Source: Phlegmacium glaucopus (Eukaryota > Basidiomycota > Agaricomycetes > Agaricales > Cortinariaceae). From it: DNA of 64,000 bases. Under the pieces are notes generated by a model. That model saw only the letters and a list, made by a program, of their open reading frames with translations, was not told the origin of the DNA and searched no databases. Numbering within the stretch: the stretch's first letter is position 1; each line of letters starts with the position of its first letter. The position numbers were made by a program, and so were the translations under genes. Location: contig MU130010.1 of assembly GCA_015039465.1 (NCBI GenBank), positions 88,198 to 152,197 on the forward strand. Reading direction: 5' to 3'. This document shows, piece by piece, positions 11,501-25,985 of the stretch.

Positions 11501-13120
11501 TTCTGGATGCGATCGTTGCTTATGTATCTGAATAGGATTACAGCCAGGATGACAATAAGGAAGTCCAAGGAAGGCTCCTCAGTGGCGCTGCTAAATTTTC
11601 CGAGCGCATATCGGATTTGGACCTGGCTAGCTATTTCGAGAAGAAAACTAAAGAGTTGATCGAGAGAGAATCGTTCGAGCATGTTGGCAACGGTGTGAGA
11701 TATGTAGACATTGTCCGAGATGTCATCAATCTTGTTCCCGTCCATTGGATCTCAAAAATTGTGGGTTCTCGTGGATCTTTCACTTTTCGAGTTCTTATTG
11801 TTATGCAGGCTGGAATCCCGTTAAACAGCGAGGACAATGATCGCGGAGCTTGGTATACCTACGAGATGTTTGCTGATATCGCACAGTATGTGCCCTTTCC
11901 ATTTTGTCTTATTTCTGCAATATTAAACCTGCCATAGATATGTTTACCTCGACACCGATCCAGTTGACGACTGGCGCCTCCGTGAAACTGCTCAAAAGAA
12001 TTCTGCCAAGATTGTGAACCTCATCAATGTAGATGGCAATAGTAAATTTGTATGTTCCAACTCGAAGATTCCCTCTGTTGTCAATCTTGTCTAATAACCC
12101 GGTTCCAGGCTACCTTCAATTACGGATTAATCCAAAACCTTTGGCAAACATTAAGCAGGAGATCTTCTCGTCCCGAAGACCCATCCCATTGCTTTGCTGC
12201 AGTGGTGCCTTCGGCAGCTCTTTACTCTCAAGCGGTGTCCACTGTCGTCCATTATTACCTGGGAAAAGACAGGAAGGCGAAACTTGAGGAGATGACCAAA
12301 CTCTTAGAGTCATCGGATAAGGATGCATCAGATAAAGTGATGCTTTATGTCTATGAGGCATTGAGTTAGTCATTACCCATCTCTGGTTTGCCTAAATCTG
12401 ACCCTTTTTTTCAGGACATGATCCGCCGGTATATACTTCTCTGACTTGACACAATTTTAAACACTAACATGAGTCCTCTTAGGTTGCGGGTGTGTATCGA
12501 ACCGCTACCAAAGATGTCAGGGTGGGAGACCTCACACTTCCAGCGGAGACGCCAGTTTTCGCAAACATCGCAAAGGCGAACCTTGATGTACGACTCTTTT
12601 TGATTTCATTGCTGCATTTTATGTCACTTACGCCCTTATCTAGTCCTGCGCTGGTCCTGATGCTGCCGAGCCCGTTAAATGGTTCCCAGATCATGGGTAG
12701 GCAATCCAAAAAAGTACTCTTTCGCTGCGACTGCTGATCGATATCTTATAGACTCTTGAAGACTGAATTATTTAATACTGTAAGTATTCGCATTATAGTC
12801 GCTTGTAACCAATATTCTGATTCAGTCCTCTTCAGACCGTACCAGCTGTTTTGAGATCTATATTCCGAATGAAAGGCATTGGATTATTCCGAATGAAAGA
12901 CATTGGATTAGGTCCTGGACAGTCCGGCCCCGGATCCTTGAAGCAGTAAGTCATGACATATGCGTACAACGCATAGTACTCATAGACGGCATTTCTTTCT
13001 CTAAGTTTCAGCGAGGATTGGAATGGTATTCAAACTACACAATACGTCACTACCAAAGGGTTGGTCTCTCCCTGGCCTGACTCCCTCATTGTACAGGTAA
13101 GCTCTGGTGTATGTAAATAA
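8593..13120 (+). CDS. ppo: Ppo-type fatty acid oxygenase: heme dioxygenase domain fused to a P450-like domain
   Basis: At least 18 exons join without stops into roughly 1,100 residues. The start is ATG 8593, or the in-frame ATG 8674 (MSTIIRRFSRRID), which looks more like family starts. The peroxidase-like domain has ADLVIHSIFKTNHTDW (distal histidine region), SSYLDLSVLYGSN, ALLILMNRNHNYIAQ, and FNLLYRWHSTLS, holding the family's catalytic tyrosine and proximal histidine. The P450-like part shows the helix K ExxR motif in YEALRHDPPVAGVYR, where a 52-nt intron splits the arginine codon. Family members oxidise linoleic or oleic acid to hydroperoxides and often isomerise them to diols (psi factors, oxylipins). 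Oddities: no heme-binding FGxGxHxCLG loop is visible before LLKTELFNT; there is a 24-bp in-frame duplication at 12863-12910; and one intron (10018-10063) appears to use a GC donor. The exact last codons (stop 13118-13120) are uncertain. Confidence 0.9.
10018..10063 (+). other. Probable GC-AG intron in the ppo gene
   Basis: The upstream frame (DGSDWRLDPLM) hits a stop if read on, and the downstream frame (TMRDSDHSFVPVGQGN) matches the family. No GT donor is available between them. A GC donor at 10018-10019 (ATG|GCAAGC) with the AG at 10062-10063 restores the frame and leaves a 46-nt intron. Confidence 0.6.
12863..12910 (+). repeat. 24-bp tandem duplication inside the ppo coding sequence
   Basis: Two adjacent 24-base copies (12863-12886 and 12887-12910) differ at one base. 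They encode FRMKGIGL then FRMKDIGL, so the reading frame is kept and the protein gains eight residues just before the conserved GPGQSG segment. Confidence 0.9.
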
Positions 13121-13467
13121 CAGCTGCGAAGCCTGACCTTGCGGAAACAGTATTGCAAATAAAGGATTGTAACACGTTGAAGTCATGCCCTCAGGCTGAA
13201 GATGACTTTTGTATGTTGGCTCGAACACTATAATATGTAATACGATAGTTACAAATTGCATTGAACATTATTACTATTCTTAATCCATGTTTATTTGAAT
13301 GGCTGCATCTAATCTAATCTGAACAGTTGTGTTTCCCGATTTGTAGTCGTTGGTTGGTCCAGTCACGAGGCACGGCGCGTCTGATATCCCTGATAATCCC
13401 ATCCCTCATCCCGGTCATCCGCGCCTTTCATCTTCGAATCTACACAGATTGCTCGTATTCATGATAA
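13121..13467. other. Spacer between ppo and myosin II genes
   Basis: Two plus-strand genes flank this spacer. It would hold the ppo terminator region and the myosin promoter. I see no clear TATA box and no gene. Confidence 0.45.
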
Positions 13468-16400
13468 ATGCCAAATCTCAGTCATCTCCATAATGTCGAA
13501 ACTTCGAGAGCTGCTGCCCTGCAGGCCGAATTCAATGAAAAGAAGTGGGTGTGGGTCCCAGATGCCAGGGAAGGTTATCTTGCTGGATGGGTGAACGAGG
13601 AGGAGGAAGATGCGGCCCAAGTGATAATGGCTGCAGGCGGAGAGGTGACAGCTTTTTCAGTCCTCCGAGATACGTTGCCTGATAATTGTAATAACAGCTT
13701 CGTAGGGTACCCTTTGAAGCATTATTCAAGATGAACCCTCCAAAATTTGATCGAGCAGCCGACATTGCGGATCTTACTTTTCTTAACGAAGCCAGTGTAG
13801 TGCACAATCTTCGTCTAAGATATGGCTCAGGCTCAATATATGTAAGTGTTTCTAATGAAATCAGCATCTTTTCTAAGAGGTTTTCATGCCCGTAGACGTA
13901 TTCAGGTCTATTCCTCGTTGCAGTAAATCCATACCAAAATTTACCACTTTACTCCGATACAATAATCCAACAATATCGCGGTAAGAGACGAGATGATAAT
14001 CCACCTCACATTTTTGCAGTTGCTGAACGCGCTTGGGTTAACATGGGCGAAGAACGCGAAAATCAAAGTATCCTTATTACGTACGTCAATCTTTGACTTT
14101 GCAAGCCATTACAATGATTATATCCTTATCTTAGTGGGGAGTCTGGTGCTGGCAAGACAGAGAGCACGAAGAAGGTTATTCAATATCTAGCATCCATCGC
14201 AACAGATGTTCATCCTCCAACAACTCCATCACATTCACGATCAAATACTCTCATATCAACGATGTCCTCTGGATTTTCTTCCAAACGGCGCAGTCAAGCC
14301 GTTTCACCCTCTATGTCGGGAGGTGGATCACATCTGACGGCGAAAGGAAGACTTGGTCTTCTTGAACGCCAAATTCTGCAGGCAAACCCAGTATTAGAAG
14401 CTTTCGGAAATGCTCAAACCCAACGAAATAACAACTCTAGTCGATTTGGCAAGTTCGTTCGCATAATGTTTGCTCCAGACGGCAGTATTGCTGGAGCAAA
14501 TATTGACTGGTATCTATTGGAGAAGAGTAGGGTTGTGGTGCGGAATGAGGCGGAACGCAGCTTTCATGTTTTTTATCAACTAATGGCTGGGGGAGGACCT
14601 TTGAAAGGTAATTTTTTCAATTTAGTAGTTTCTAAGCCAACTCACGTCGCCGTTCAGAGGACCTACTTCTCAATGGCGAAGTGGAAGACTACGAGTACCT
14701 CAACAAGAGTAGGAGAGAAGTTGATGGTGTAGATGACCGAGAAGAATGGAATTCCCTAAAGGTAAGGCTCCGTGTCTGTAATTGATATCCAAAAGGTCAC
14801 TCAGAGCGCTTGTCGATAAATTTAAAAGGCGGCCTTGGACGTCGTAGGCTTTGATTACGCCGAACAATTTGACCTCTTTCGCATCGTAGCTGCTATCCTG
14901 CACATTGGCAACATTATCATCACCTCGACAAGATCGGACGATGCAGTCATGTCGGACCCTTCTCAGGCAGAACGCGTTTGTCATCTTCTTGGAATCCCGA
15001 TCGCCGAATTCACTCGGGCCGTTCTTCGACCTAGAGCTCTAGCTGGCCGCGAATGGGTCACGCAGGCTCGAACCCGTCAACAAGCGTTAGATGAACTGTC
15101 TGCTCTGTGCAAGACGCTTTACGAGAAATCTTTTGGTAGTCTTGTTGACCGTATAAATCGCGCCTTAGACCGACCGTCTTCGAAATCAACATTTATCGGC
15201 GTATTGGATATTGCAGGCTTCGAAATCTTCGAAGTCAATGCCTATGAACAGTTACTAATCAACTATACGAACGAGAAACTTCAACAATTTTTCAATCACC
15301 ACATGTTTGTTCTTGAACAAGAAGAATATGCACGAGAACACATTCAATGGGACTACCTCAATTTTGGATTAGATCTGCAGCCTACCATCGATCTCATCGA
15401 GTCCAGTGGAAATGTTATTGGCATTCTGAGCTGCTTGGACGAAGAATGTATTATGCCAAAGGCTTCCGATCTCACTTTCACCAACAAACTCCATGCTATA
15501 TGGGCCGCGCAAAGTGATGACGAAGAAGCTCATCATCCTGGAAGAGACAAATATGAACCCTCGAGGTTTGAGCAAGGATTCATCATTGATCACTATGCTG
15601 CAAGGGTCGAATATAGGACGGACGGCTGGTTAGAGAAGAATAAAGATCCTTTAAATGACAATCTTACCCGTGTCCTCGCTGCGTCATCCGAACGTTATGT
15701 CGCCAACCTGTTTGCCGAATATGCAGACCTACCCTCTGGGCCAAGTGGAGCTCTTAATACATTCTCCGTTGGGAAGAAGCGATCAACGAAAAAAGGGGCC
15801 TTTCGTACTGTCGCGCAAAGACATAAAGAGCAGCTCCACAGCTTGATGTTACAGCTCCAGGCCACTCAACCTCATTTCGTACGATGCATAGTACCTAACT
15901 CTCATAAGAAGCCAGGGAGAATTGATGTGCCATTGGTGCTGGACCAACTTCGATGCAACGGTGTATTGGAAGGAATACGCATTGCCCGTCTAGGCTATCC
16001 CAACAGACTTCCTTTTGTTGAATTCCGTCAACGATACGAGATCCTTACGCCTGGTATCATACCCAGAGGATATATGGATGGTCGAGAGGCTTGTAAACGC
16101 ATGGTGGCCGCTTTGGATCTCGATGAGATGACTTTTAAAATCGGAACTTCGAAGATATTTTTCAAAGCTGGCTGTCTGGCTGAGCTTGAGGAACAACGAC
16201 ATATGCTTCTCTTCAGGACGTTCTCCAGGCTGCAAGCAGTGGCCCGTATGTGGACTGCGAGAAGGCAGATGAAGAAGGTACTCAATCGTGCGGTGGCCAT
16301 CAAAACGATTCAACGCAATGCAAGGATCTATGGTGATTTGCGCGAGTGGCCTTGGTGGCAATTGTATACGAAGGTGAATTTTATGTGTTAAGCCTGTTAT

Positions 16401-19400
16401 TTTCCCTGACAAATTCCTTCAAGGTTCGGCCCTTGCTTGCAGCAACCCGTAACGATGAGGAATTGCGACGAAAAGAATTTGAATTGGCGTTGGCCAAGGA
16501 GAAAGCTGAGAGAGATAAACAAGAGCGCGAAGCCCTTGAAACGCTCAAAATGTCACTGGAGGCGGAGAAAAGGAGGATTGAAGATGATCTGGAAGCTGAA
16601 CGTACACTGGTTCTGGAGAAAGACGCTCTTCTTGAACGCAGCACGAAGCGTGAAGCCAAACTTGAGGAGGATGTCGCGGCCCTCCAAGCAGACATTGATG
16701 TCCTGGATTCACAACTAGATCGTGCCATGAAACTACAAAAAGAGAGTGACGAGAAACACGAAAGCTTACGCCGAGCTTTCGATCAAGCTGCTGAACATCT
16801 AGTACGGTTGGAAGCTGAGCAGAAAGAGTGGAAGTCGAAGGAGACGACTCTCAGTGCGGAGCTCGAGAATAATTCTGAGGAAGTTGAAACTCTCCGATCT
16901 GATCTGGACGAGATGCGTACGTTGAGCGAGGAATTAAAGAATCTAGTTTTGCAGCGCGAAGAAGATCTTCTCAGGTCTAAGGAAAGGATGGATTTCGCTA
17001 TCAAGGAACTAGAAGGCAAATTGGATATCGAACTTCGTAACAAGTACTTATTTTTTTGTTCGTTCAAGTTCGAGGTGAATGACATTTTTCGCTTTCAGGG
17101 AACTCATCAAGGACAAGTCCGACCATCTCGAGAATGATGCTCGTCACGCCAAGGAGCAGCTAGCAGAGCTAGGCCGAACCACAAACGAATATTCCAATAT
17201 GATTCAAAAGAAGGAGGATCAAATATCACTATTAACCAAACAATTGGAGACACTTAAGGAAGAACGTAATTCATTCTCCATGGAAATCATGGAATTGCGA
17301 GCCGACATTGATACCCTGGACGCCCAACTGAGCGCAGAGAGGCTTGATCACGCAAACGAAATCGCATTTAGAGAGAGGCTTCAAGGAGAGCGCGATGAGA
17401 TGCGTGCCCTCCTGGATACAAAGACTTCAGAAGAAACACGTCGTGAGGAGGTGGAGAGAAGCAGGGAGCGGGAGCTGGCTGATCTACGGCACCAAACTAA
17501 CCAACTGCACCAAGAGTTGACCGATTTGCGCCGATCTTCTGTGGAAAGTCAAAACAAGTTGAAAGTCGATCTTGAGCAGTCAAATCGTGAACATATATCT
17601 CTTCAACATAGCCACAGGTCACTCCTAGACCGAGAACGCGCCGCCCAATCCCAACTCTCTAAAACTCAAAGCCAGCTATCCGAACTCGAAAAAGCCAAAC
17701 GCGCCATAGAGTCAGAATTTCAATCGGTTAAGTCACGGCAAAACGATATTCAGAGTCAGCTTTCTGATGCTTTGCGCGTAAAAGAGGTAAATATTATTCC
17801 TTTGTTCAATAACGATGCTGTAGAAAATAATGGTTGGTTTTCAGGGACTCGAGCGGCAACTTGCTACTGCGCAGGGGAAATACCAAAATTTCGAAGATGT
17901 TGTTCTCGAATTTCAACGCGACCAAGAAACGCGACTTCGGGAGTTGGAGACAGCTCGCAAGCAGCTTGAAACTGAAGGTGCAAAGCGGATGCAGCTTGAG
18001 AAAGCCTCGTCCAATCAGAAAGCCGAGATTGCCAAAATAAAAGATCGGAATACGAAGCTTGACCGGGAATTGAACAAATCTCTTAACGACCTGAAAGCGA
18101 GGGAATGGGATGTAAAACAATTGTTGTCCAAGCAGGACAAAACCATTGTGGAACACGTACATGTGCTGGAGGAAGCAAAGAGGGTGACTGACCGGCTATT
18201 GCAAGAGGCACAAACGGAGCTCAGGAGGAACGAGAAATTCATCCGATCGCTCCAATCGGCCAAGGCAAAGATGGCTAGTGAAGCTGAAGATATGGCCGTC
18301 AAGAATGAACGCGAGTTGCGGATGAAGGAGAAAGAGGTCAAAGTGCAACAAGAGAAAGTAGCGCAAGCGTTCACTGATGTAGAGAAGGAACGGCAGGGGA
18401 AAGAGGAGGCTCAATTGCAGATACGTCGGCTACAATACGAGCTTCAGCAAGTCCAGCATCACGCCGAGGATGTTGAGAGTCGGCTTCTTGTGGTTCAGCA
18501 ATCTAAATCTATACTAGAAAACGAACTTGATAGATTGGCACAAGAGGCAGAAAGCGGTGATTCCTTGGCCAAATTGCAGCGCCAATATGAAGCCCAGGAT
18601 AGTTATGCTCAGCTAGAAGAATCTCGAAAAGCAATTGTAAGTTAGAGTCGTGGAATGTTTGTTGTATTTTTTTATGTTCGTTTTCAGCTCGTTCAACAGC
18701 GAACTGCTCAAGGAGAGGTTGAACAACAGCGGATTCAATTACGTGAGGCTACCCAGGCCAAGAAACAACTACAGACTGAGGTCAACGATCTCAAGGAACA
18801 ATTAGAAACAGTCAAGACGGAGGCCTCTAGTACGTCTTACACATTGTCTCGACTTGCTTCATGCTGATGCATTAGCTAGAGGCCAAGAAACAGTTGCAGA
18901 AACGACTCCAAGACGATCAAATGTCGCTTTCAACGTCGTCTGCAGCTCAATCTGGTACGTGACACTGTCCGCTTCTTTTACTTCTATAATAATTATTTTA
19001 TAGAATTACGTGCAACGGTCGAGGCTCATAAGGAAAAGGAATTCGCTTTACAGAAGCGCTGTGAAGCAGCTGAAATTGGTCAGGCAAAGGCGTCATCCGG
19101 AGAACAGCATGGTCAGTGAAATCCACAAAGATATCTATCTGTCATTGATGAAATGGATAGCTCGCCGATTGATCGCTGACCTGGAGAAATTGCGGGACCA
19201 AGATGTGAACGAATTCAAGCGCACTTTACAGGCTGCCGACCAACGTATTCGAACATTAGAAGCGGAGATGGATAAAGAGAGTCGGGAATCCTCCAAGATA
19301 ACTATATTGCGACAGCGACTAGCTGAAGAACTGGAGGACGAGCGAGAACATCATCAAAAAGATCTTTCCGAGCGCGATTTCACTATTGACCAGACGAGGA

Positions 19401-20690
19401 AGAAATATCAGGGTATGCCTTTTATGCTGCAAAATATTCTTCTTTCTTCTAAGCAATGCTTTCGTAGCGGAACTGGCGCAATTAAGCGAAGGTATAGTGT
19501 AGTCTGCCTTGCTCTCAAAATAACCGTTGATATCGACGCTTAGAACTTCAATCGCAACGAGACGCATTGAGTCGCCTACGGGAGGATAATCACAAACTCC
19601 GATCCGACTATGATGAGCTTCAACTCCAATACGACGACGAGGTTTACAACAGCGGTGGATGGAGAAAGGAGAAAGAACGGCTGGAAACAAAAATTATTGA
19701 CTTGGAGAAGGTTTATGAGGCTTCAGCTGGAGCGCAAACGGAACAGCAGACCCAAATAATTGCATTGCATTCTCAAGTTCGGGAACTTCGTAGCGTGTTG
19801 GACGACGCGGAAGCCGACCGGTCACTGTTGCAAAAGGCTCGTCGAGCCCTGCAGGCCGAACTCGAGACGATCAAGCTTGACCACGTTGACACAAACAAGA
19901 TGACTTCCGACCAAGAATTCCAAAGACTTCAATTGAAAAAGCAGGATCTTGAGCGTTCACTTGAAGAACAAGAAGACCGCGTTTCCAATGCATTTGATCG
20001 GATGAAGAAAGCTGAGTCCTTCGCCAACGAATGTCAAATGGAATTGGGGAAGGTTCGAGTCGAGAATTCAGAACTGGATAAACTCAACGTACGTCTCTTG
20101 AATTTCTAATTGAAAGACTTCTTATGCCTATTCCCATAGGCCAACTTAGAAAAACAACTGAAGGAACTCAATGTCCGCATTGTAGATCTAGAGACAAAGT
20201 CATATGCAAGCTCGCCACGGGCAGTACCTGGCTCGCGTCGTATGGACACTCGCATTGAAGAACTGACCAACCAACTTCATCAAACGAACAGGGATAAAGG
20301 CGATAGTTTGAAATCACGATCTCCTGCTAAATCACAACAACACCTTGAGGCTGACCGGCAAAAGGCCAAGGTAGAATTGTATGAAGTCCAAATTGAGAAC
20401 ATGCGGAAGAACATGGATGCCATGGTATGTTAATATACTTTTATCGTCCTATCGATACTAACTTTTCTCTTTGTTTAGCAAACGGAAGAAAGTAGCCTCC
20501 AAGCAGCAAAACGAAGAGCGGAACGTGAAGCTGTCGATTATAAACAAAGAGTACTTGGGTTCGTAATTTTCAACTTGGATTATCTCTTCTATGCATTGAT
20601 TATATGATAAGTCTGGAGAGGGAAATCGAAAAACTGCATAGCAGAATGGAACGGACTTCCCCCACCGCTTCGGACTCTTCTCGTAAATAA
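13468..20690 (+). CDS. myo2: Class II myosin heavy chain
   Basis: This is a roughly 2,000-residue protein from about 20 exons. It starts [16 protein letters not shown] with the SH3-like N-terminal segment [18 protein letters not shown]. The motor domain shows the P-loop [13 protein letters not shown] (about 14135-14165), switch [14 protein letters not shown], switch [17 protein letters not shown] (about 15208) and the actin-binding region [15 protein letters not shown]. Loop 1 carries a serine-rich insertion (about 14190-14340). IQ-like sequence follows near 16200-16330. The remaining 4.3 kb encodes an almost uninterrupted coiled-coil rod with heptads, as in two-headed conventional myosin. 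It ends [12 protein letters not shown] before TAA at 20688-20690. It would power the cytokinetic actomyosin ring. A probable essential light chain gene lies 4.4 kb downstream. Confidence 0.95.
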
Positions 20691-20823
20691 TTCCTCGTGT
20701 AATAGTACTGTAATTCTTATTTATGTATGTATGTAAGCAATTTGTTGTTGAAATAATTCTGAAATTCCTGATGACTGCGACCGCAAGAGAACTGCGTAGC
20801 ACCAAGCCCACTTCATCGTTTCC

Positions 20824-22488
20824 ATGAATCTGACACGCCAACCATTCCGATTTATATTCAAGGATGGCTTTATACCTGTCTGCAAGCATAGGGCCTATAG
20901 CTTTACGAGCAGGCACCTTTCTCGTGGAGAACGAACTATACTTTCAATTACCCTACGCAAGCGGCCAATGTCAACAATGAACAAAGAACGAGCAGTTGAT
21001 AAGCAGTTCCAAAGTCGGAAGCAAGAGGCTGTTAGTTCAGACAATTCAGTGTTGACACCGGTGCGAATCTAACACTTTCTATCCTCGTTTTTTACTTTCT
21101 GAGTGCAATCAATAAGGTCTCCTATGCCACTCTCCCTGAGGATAAGCTATTGCAGTTGAGGTTGACTGTTAAACATCGCGTTGAACTCGCGATTCGCCAT
21201 CATTTTGGAAGTAGATTTCATGTTGAATTCTTTGGAAGTATTCAGTATGTTCAATAAAACCCACAATTGACTTCTGCTGACTTCAGATATCATCAGTTAC
21301 GGCGTATCTCATCCTAATAGCGACCTTGACCTAGTGGTGATCGTTAGTCAAGAAACATTTCCAAGTGGTATTTTGGCTTACAAGCGATCTTGTTTCGTCA
21401 GGATCCCCAGTTACCACAAGGCTTTGAGAGATTGCATAAACTAGGAGGTCCGACTTCTGCTACTTTTCTAACCTGGGGAAGTTGACGTTTGACGCTCCAT
21501 ACTAGCCATCTACAAGATCAGGTACGTATTTCTATCGAGAAATTCGAATTCCAGGGGAAAAAAACAAATGGGACATGCAGAGCAGTTGCCTTCGCTCTAA
21601 GTCGGTTCGGATTTACCAGCATCACCCCTCGAGCAAAGGCTTCTGTTCCAATTGGTGGCTCTTTTTTTTCTTCAATGTGATTACCCCTTCTCATCTAAGT
21701 ACCTGTCAAAGTGAAGTTCCGTGATCCAGTATCTGGCCTGGATTGTGACTTAAATATCAACGACCGTCTGGGCATCTTCAACTCTGACATGGTCAAGCAA
21801 TACTGTGACGCTTATCCTCTCCTTCGACCACTATTATACCGTATAAAAGAATGGGCAAAACCACTTGGCTTGAATTCTCCGAGCCCCCCCCGCGGTCCTA
21901 TCTCGTTCAGTAGCTACGCGCTTACACTAATGACCATAGGCTTTCTACAGGTGTGTTGTTGATTATTTCCTCGATTCCTGTATTGATCGCCCTCCAACAG
22001 AAAGAGGGCCATCTTCCTAATCTACAGGAGAACCTCCCTCCGCTATTAAAGCATGAAAAAAACAATTCACTGATTTGGACTCGTAAACCCCACCAAGTTT
22101 GGGATGTCCGCTTTAACTCGGCCAAAGATTGGGTTCCACCTCCCCTCCCTGATTTTGATACGTTGCTATGTTCATGGTTCTCGTACGTAGTTTGCGATAC
22201 TATCGACACCGACTATCGTCTCATACCTGTCTATAGGTTTTGGATAAATTTCCCATACGACACGGAAAGCATCAGTATTCGCCATGGCGGTACTATCCCT
22301 CGCACTTTCAAATCAAAAGCACCCATCGTTGGTTTGATTTGTTATTTGATATTGGTCTACGGCTGACCTGTTTCTAGCCCCCGATATCCGTGATGGATCC
22401 ATTTATTGTGAGCAAGAATGTCAGCACATCGATCTCGAAGCGAACACTTGAACGCTTCAAAAGTGAATGTAGCAGTGCTGTTAGATAA
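20824..22488 (+). CDS. Cid1-like non-canonical poly(A)/poly(U) polymerase
   Basis: Exons join into about 420 residues. The catalytic core has the nucleotidyltransferase signature: the FFGS motif, then SHPNSDLDLVVI supplying two metal-binding aspartates. A third acidic site lies in VKFRDPVSGLDCDLNINDRL. The PAP-associated part follows with LRPLLYRIKEWAKPLGLNS and SFSSYALTLMTIGFLQ. The last exon reads PPISVMDPFIVSKN to FKSECSSAVR before TAA at 22486-22488. Such enzymes add A or U tails to RNAs and act in surveillance or decay; substrate cannot be read here. The N-terminus (MNLTRQPFRFIFKDGF, then RAYSFTSRHL) is basic, lacks acidic residues early on and may be a mitochondrial presequence; an alternative start is the in-frame ATG near 20968. 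It lies 134 bases after the myosin stop on the same strand. Confidence 0.85.
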
Positions 22489-22593
22489 TCAGTTGATTAC
22501 AAATGCTATCGTGTTACCATAGTCTCTCTTCCACCTCCAACATACATAGTCGCTGGGCGGCGTATATAGTACTCATCACAGCCCTAACACACA

Positions 22594-24767
<2,174 letters not shown>

Positions 24768-25116
24768 CGGAGAGACGTTTTTTTTTTCTTTTTCGTTCTT
24801 TTGGTTTTGCACTGCTACGTTTTGCTATTTCAGGTTGAAATAAATATTTATTACTATTGAAGAATCCCAACTCTTACTCGTCACATTTAAGGACTGCACA
24901 CCATGATATCCCCCCCTTCTTCGATATATAACTCATGATTAGATAGTAGGCCAGTATGATACTATCTGTTATGTATTCTCTCCAACATAAATAACATTGC
25001 TCCCTGTCTAGGGTTCAGCGCTAACCTAAATGCCTACGAATAACAAGGCCAAATAAAGCAGGATATCCAAATACAGCAAGCTTGCACCGTCCAAACGATA
25101 CGATTGACATTTCATC
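24768..25116. other. Spacer between ypk1 and the light chain gene
   Basis: It holds the ypk1 3' UTR (T-rich run at 24779-24800, ATAAATATTTATTA near 24840) and the promoter of the next gene. No gene seen. Confidence 0.45.
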
Positions 25117-25809
25117 ATGGTAAGTATCTGCCAATCCCCAGTAAAACAAACGCTCATATCAACTCACGTAGAGTGATAATGCTGGTCAGTTCATCTATCC
25201 ATCCTAATCTATAGAGGATCTAAAGAAACAGAAAATCAGAATACAAAGAGGCATTCGCGCTTTTCGATAAACGAGGAACAGGTGCTGTACCAAGAGAAAC
25301 GCTGGGAGATCTTCTACGTGCGTTAGGTCAGAACCCAACTCAGGCTGAAGTTGCAGAGATCGTGGCTTCAGCACCGCGCGATGGTAAGCCAGGCCTTTTC
25401 AAAGCGGGCTTTTAAGTTATATATGCCATGCCAGTGGATTATAAGACGTTCTTGACTATACTCAACCGTCCTGATGGATTCAAGCCAGCCGGAACGCCAG
25501 GTTCGTCATTTTATCCTTCTTGAACTTCTTACATTATGGTGATGACTTCCATACAGAGGAGTTTATCCGTGGTTTTCAAGTCTTCGACAAGGAAGGGAAT
25601 GGCTTCATCGGCGCGGGAGAGTTGAGATACGTTCTCACGCAGCTGGGGGAGAAGATGTCGGACGAAGAAGTGGATGAGCTTTTGAAAGGTGTACAAATTG
25701 GAGCGTAAGTCTACCACCAACCCCCCACCCCATCGTACTGAATCCCTTCATCTCAAGTGATGGTAACGTCAATTACGAGTCATTTGTGCGCACTATCCTG
25801 AGTCAATAG
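25117..25809 (+). CDS. cdc4: Myosin essential light chain, Cdc4/Mlc1 type (EF-hand protein)
   Basis: The first coding exon is just ATG (25117-25119) followed by GTAAGT. Later exons read [22 protein letters not shown] to [46 protein letters not shown] to GVQIGA and [16 protein letters not shown], giving about 145 residues and a TAG at 25807-25809. The order and sequence ([41 protein letters not shown]) match the Cdc4 light chain of fission yeast rather than calmodulin. The EF-hands are partly degenerate; the third ([12 protein letters not shown]) keeps most calcium ligands. It would bind the IQ motif of myosin II, whose gene ends 4.4 kb upstream, and possibly of myosin V. The assignment is strong. 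Confidence 0.93.
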
Positions 25810-25985
25810 GCTGATCATCCTTGGTCTATTACATTGTGTCCAATTCCATCCTTATACTTTTTCAAATTATCATGAATGCCCACTCGCAATGCATCGCCGG
25901 CGCGCAATAAACACCTGTGCTGTATTGTATGTATGGTACTATGTAGCAGTAATGTATCTAACCATAATGAATGAATGAAAGCAGA

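Noticed and set aside
16381..17085. Serine-rich minus-strand frames opposite the myosin rod
   Set aside because: They are antisense shadows of the Glu/Lys-rich coiled-coil coding sequence.
20690..20823. Possible fusion of myosin tail and nucleotidyltransferase
   Set aside because: The myosin frame ends with a clear TAA and the next gene has its own ATG after 133 bases.
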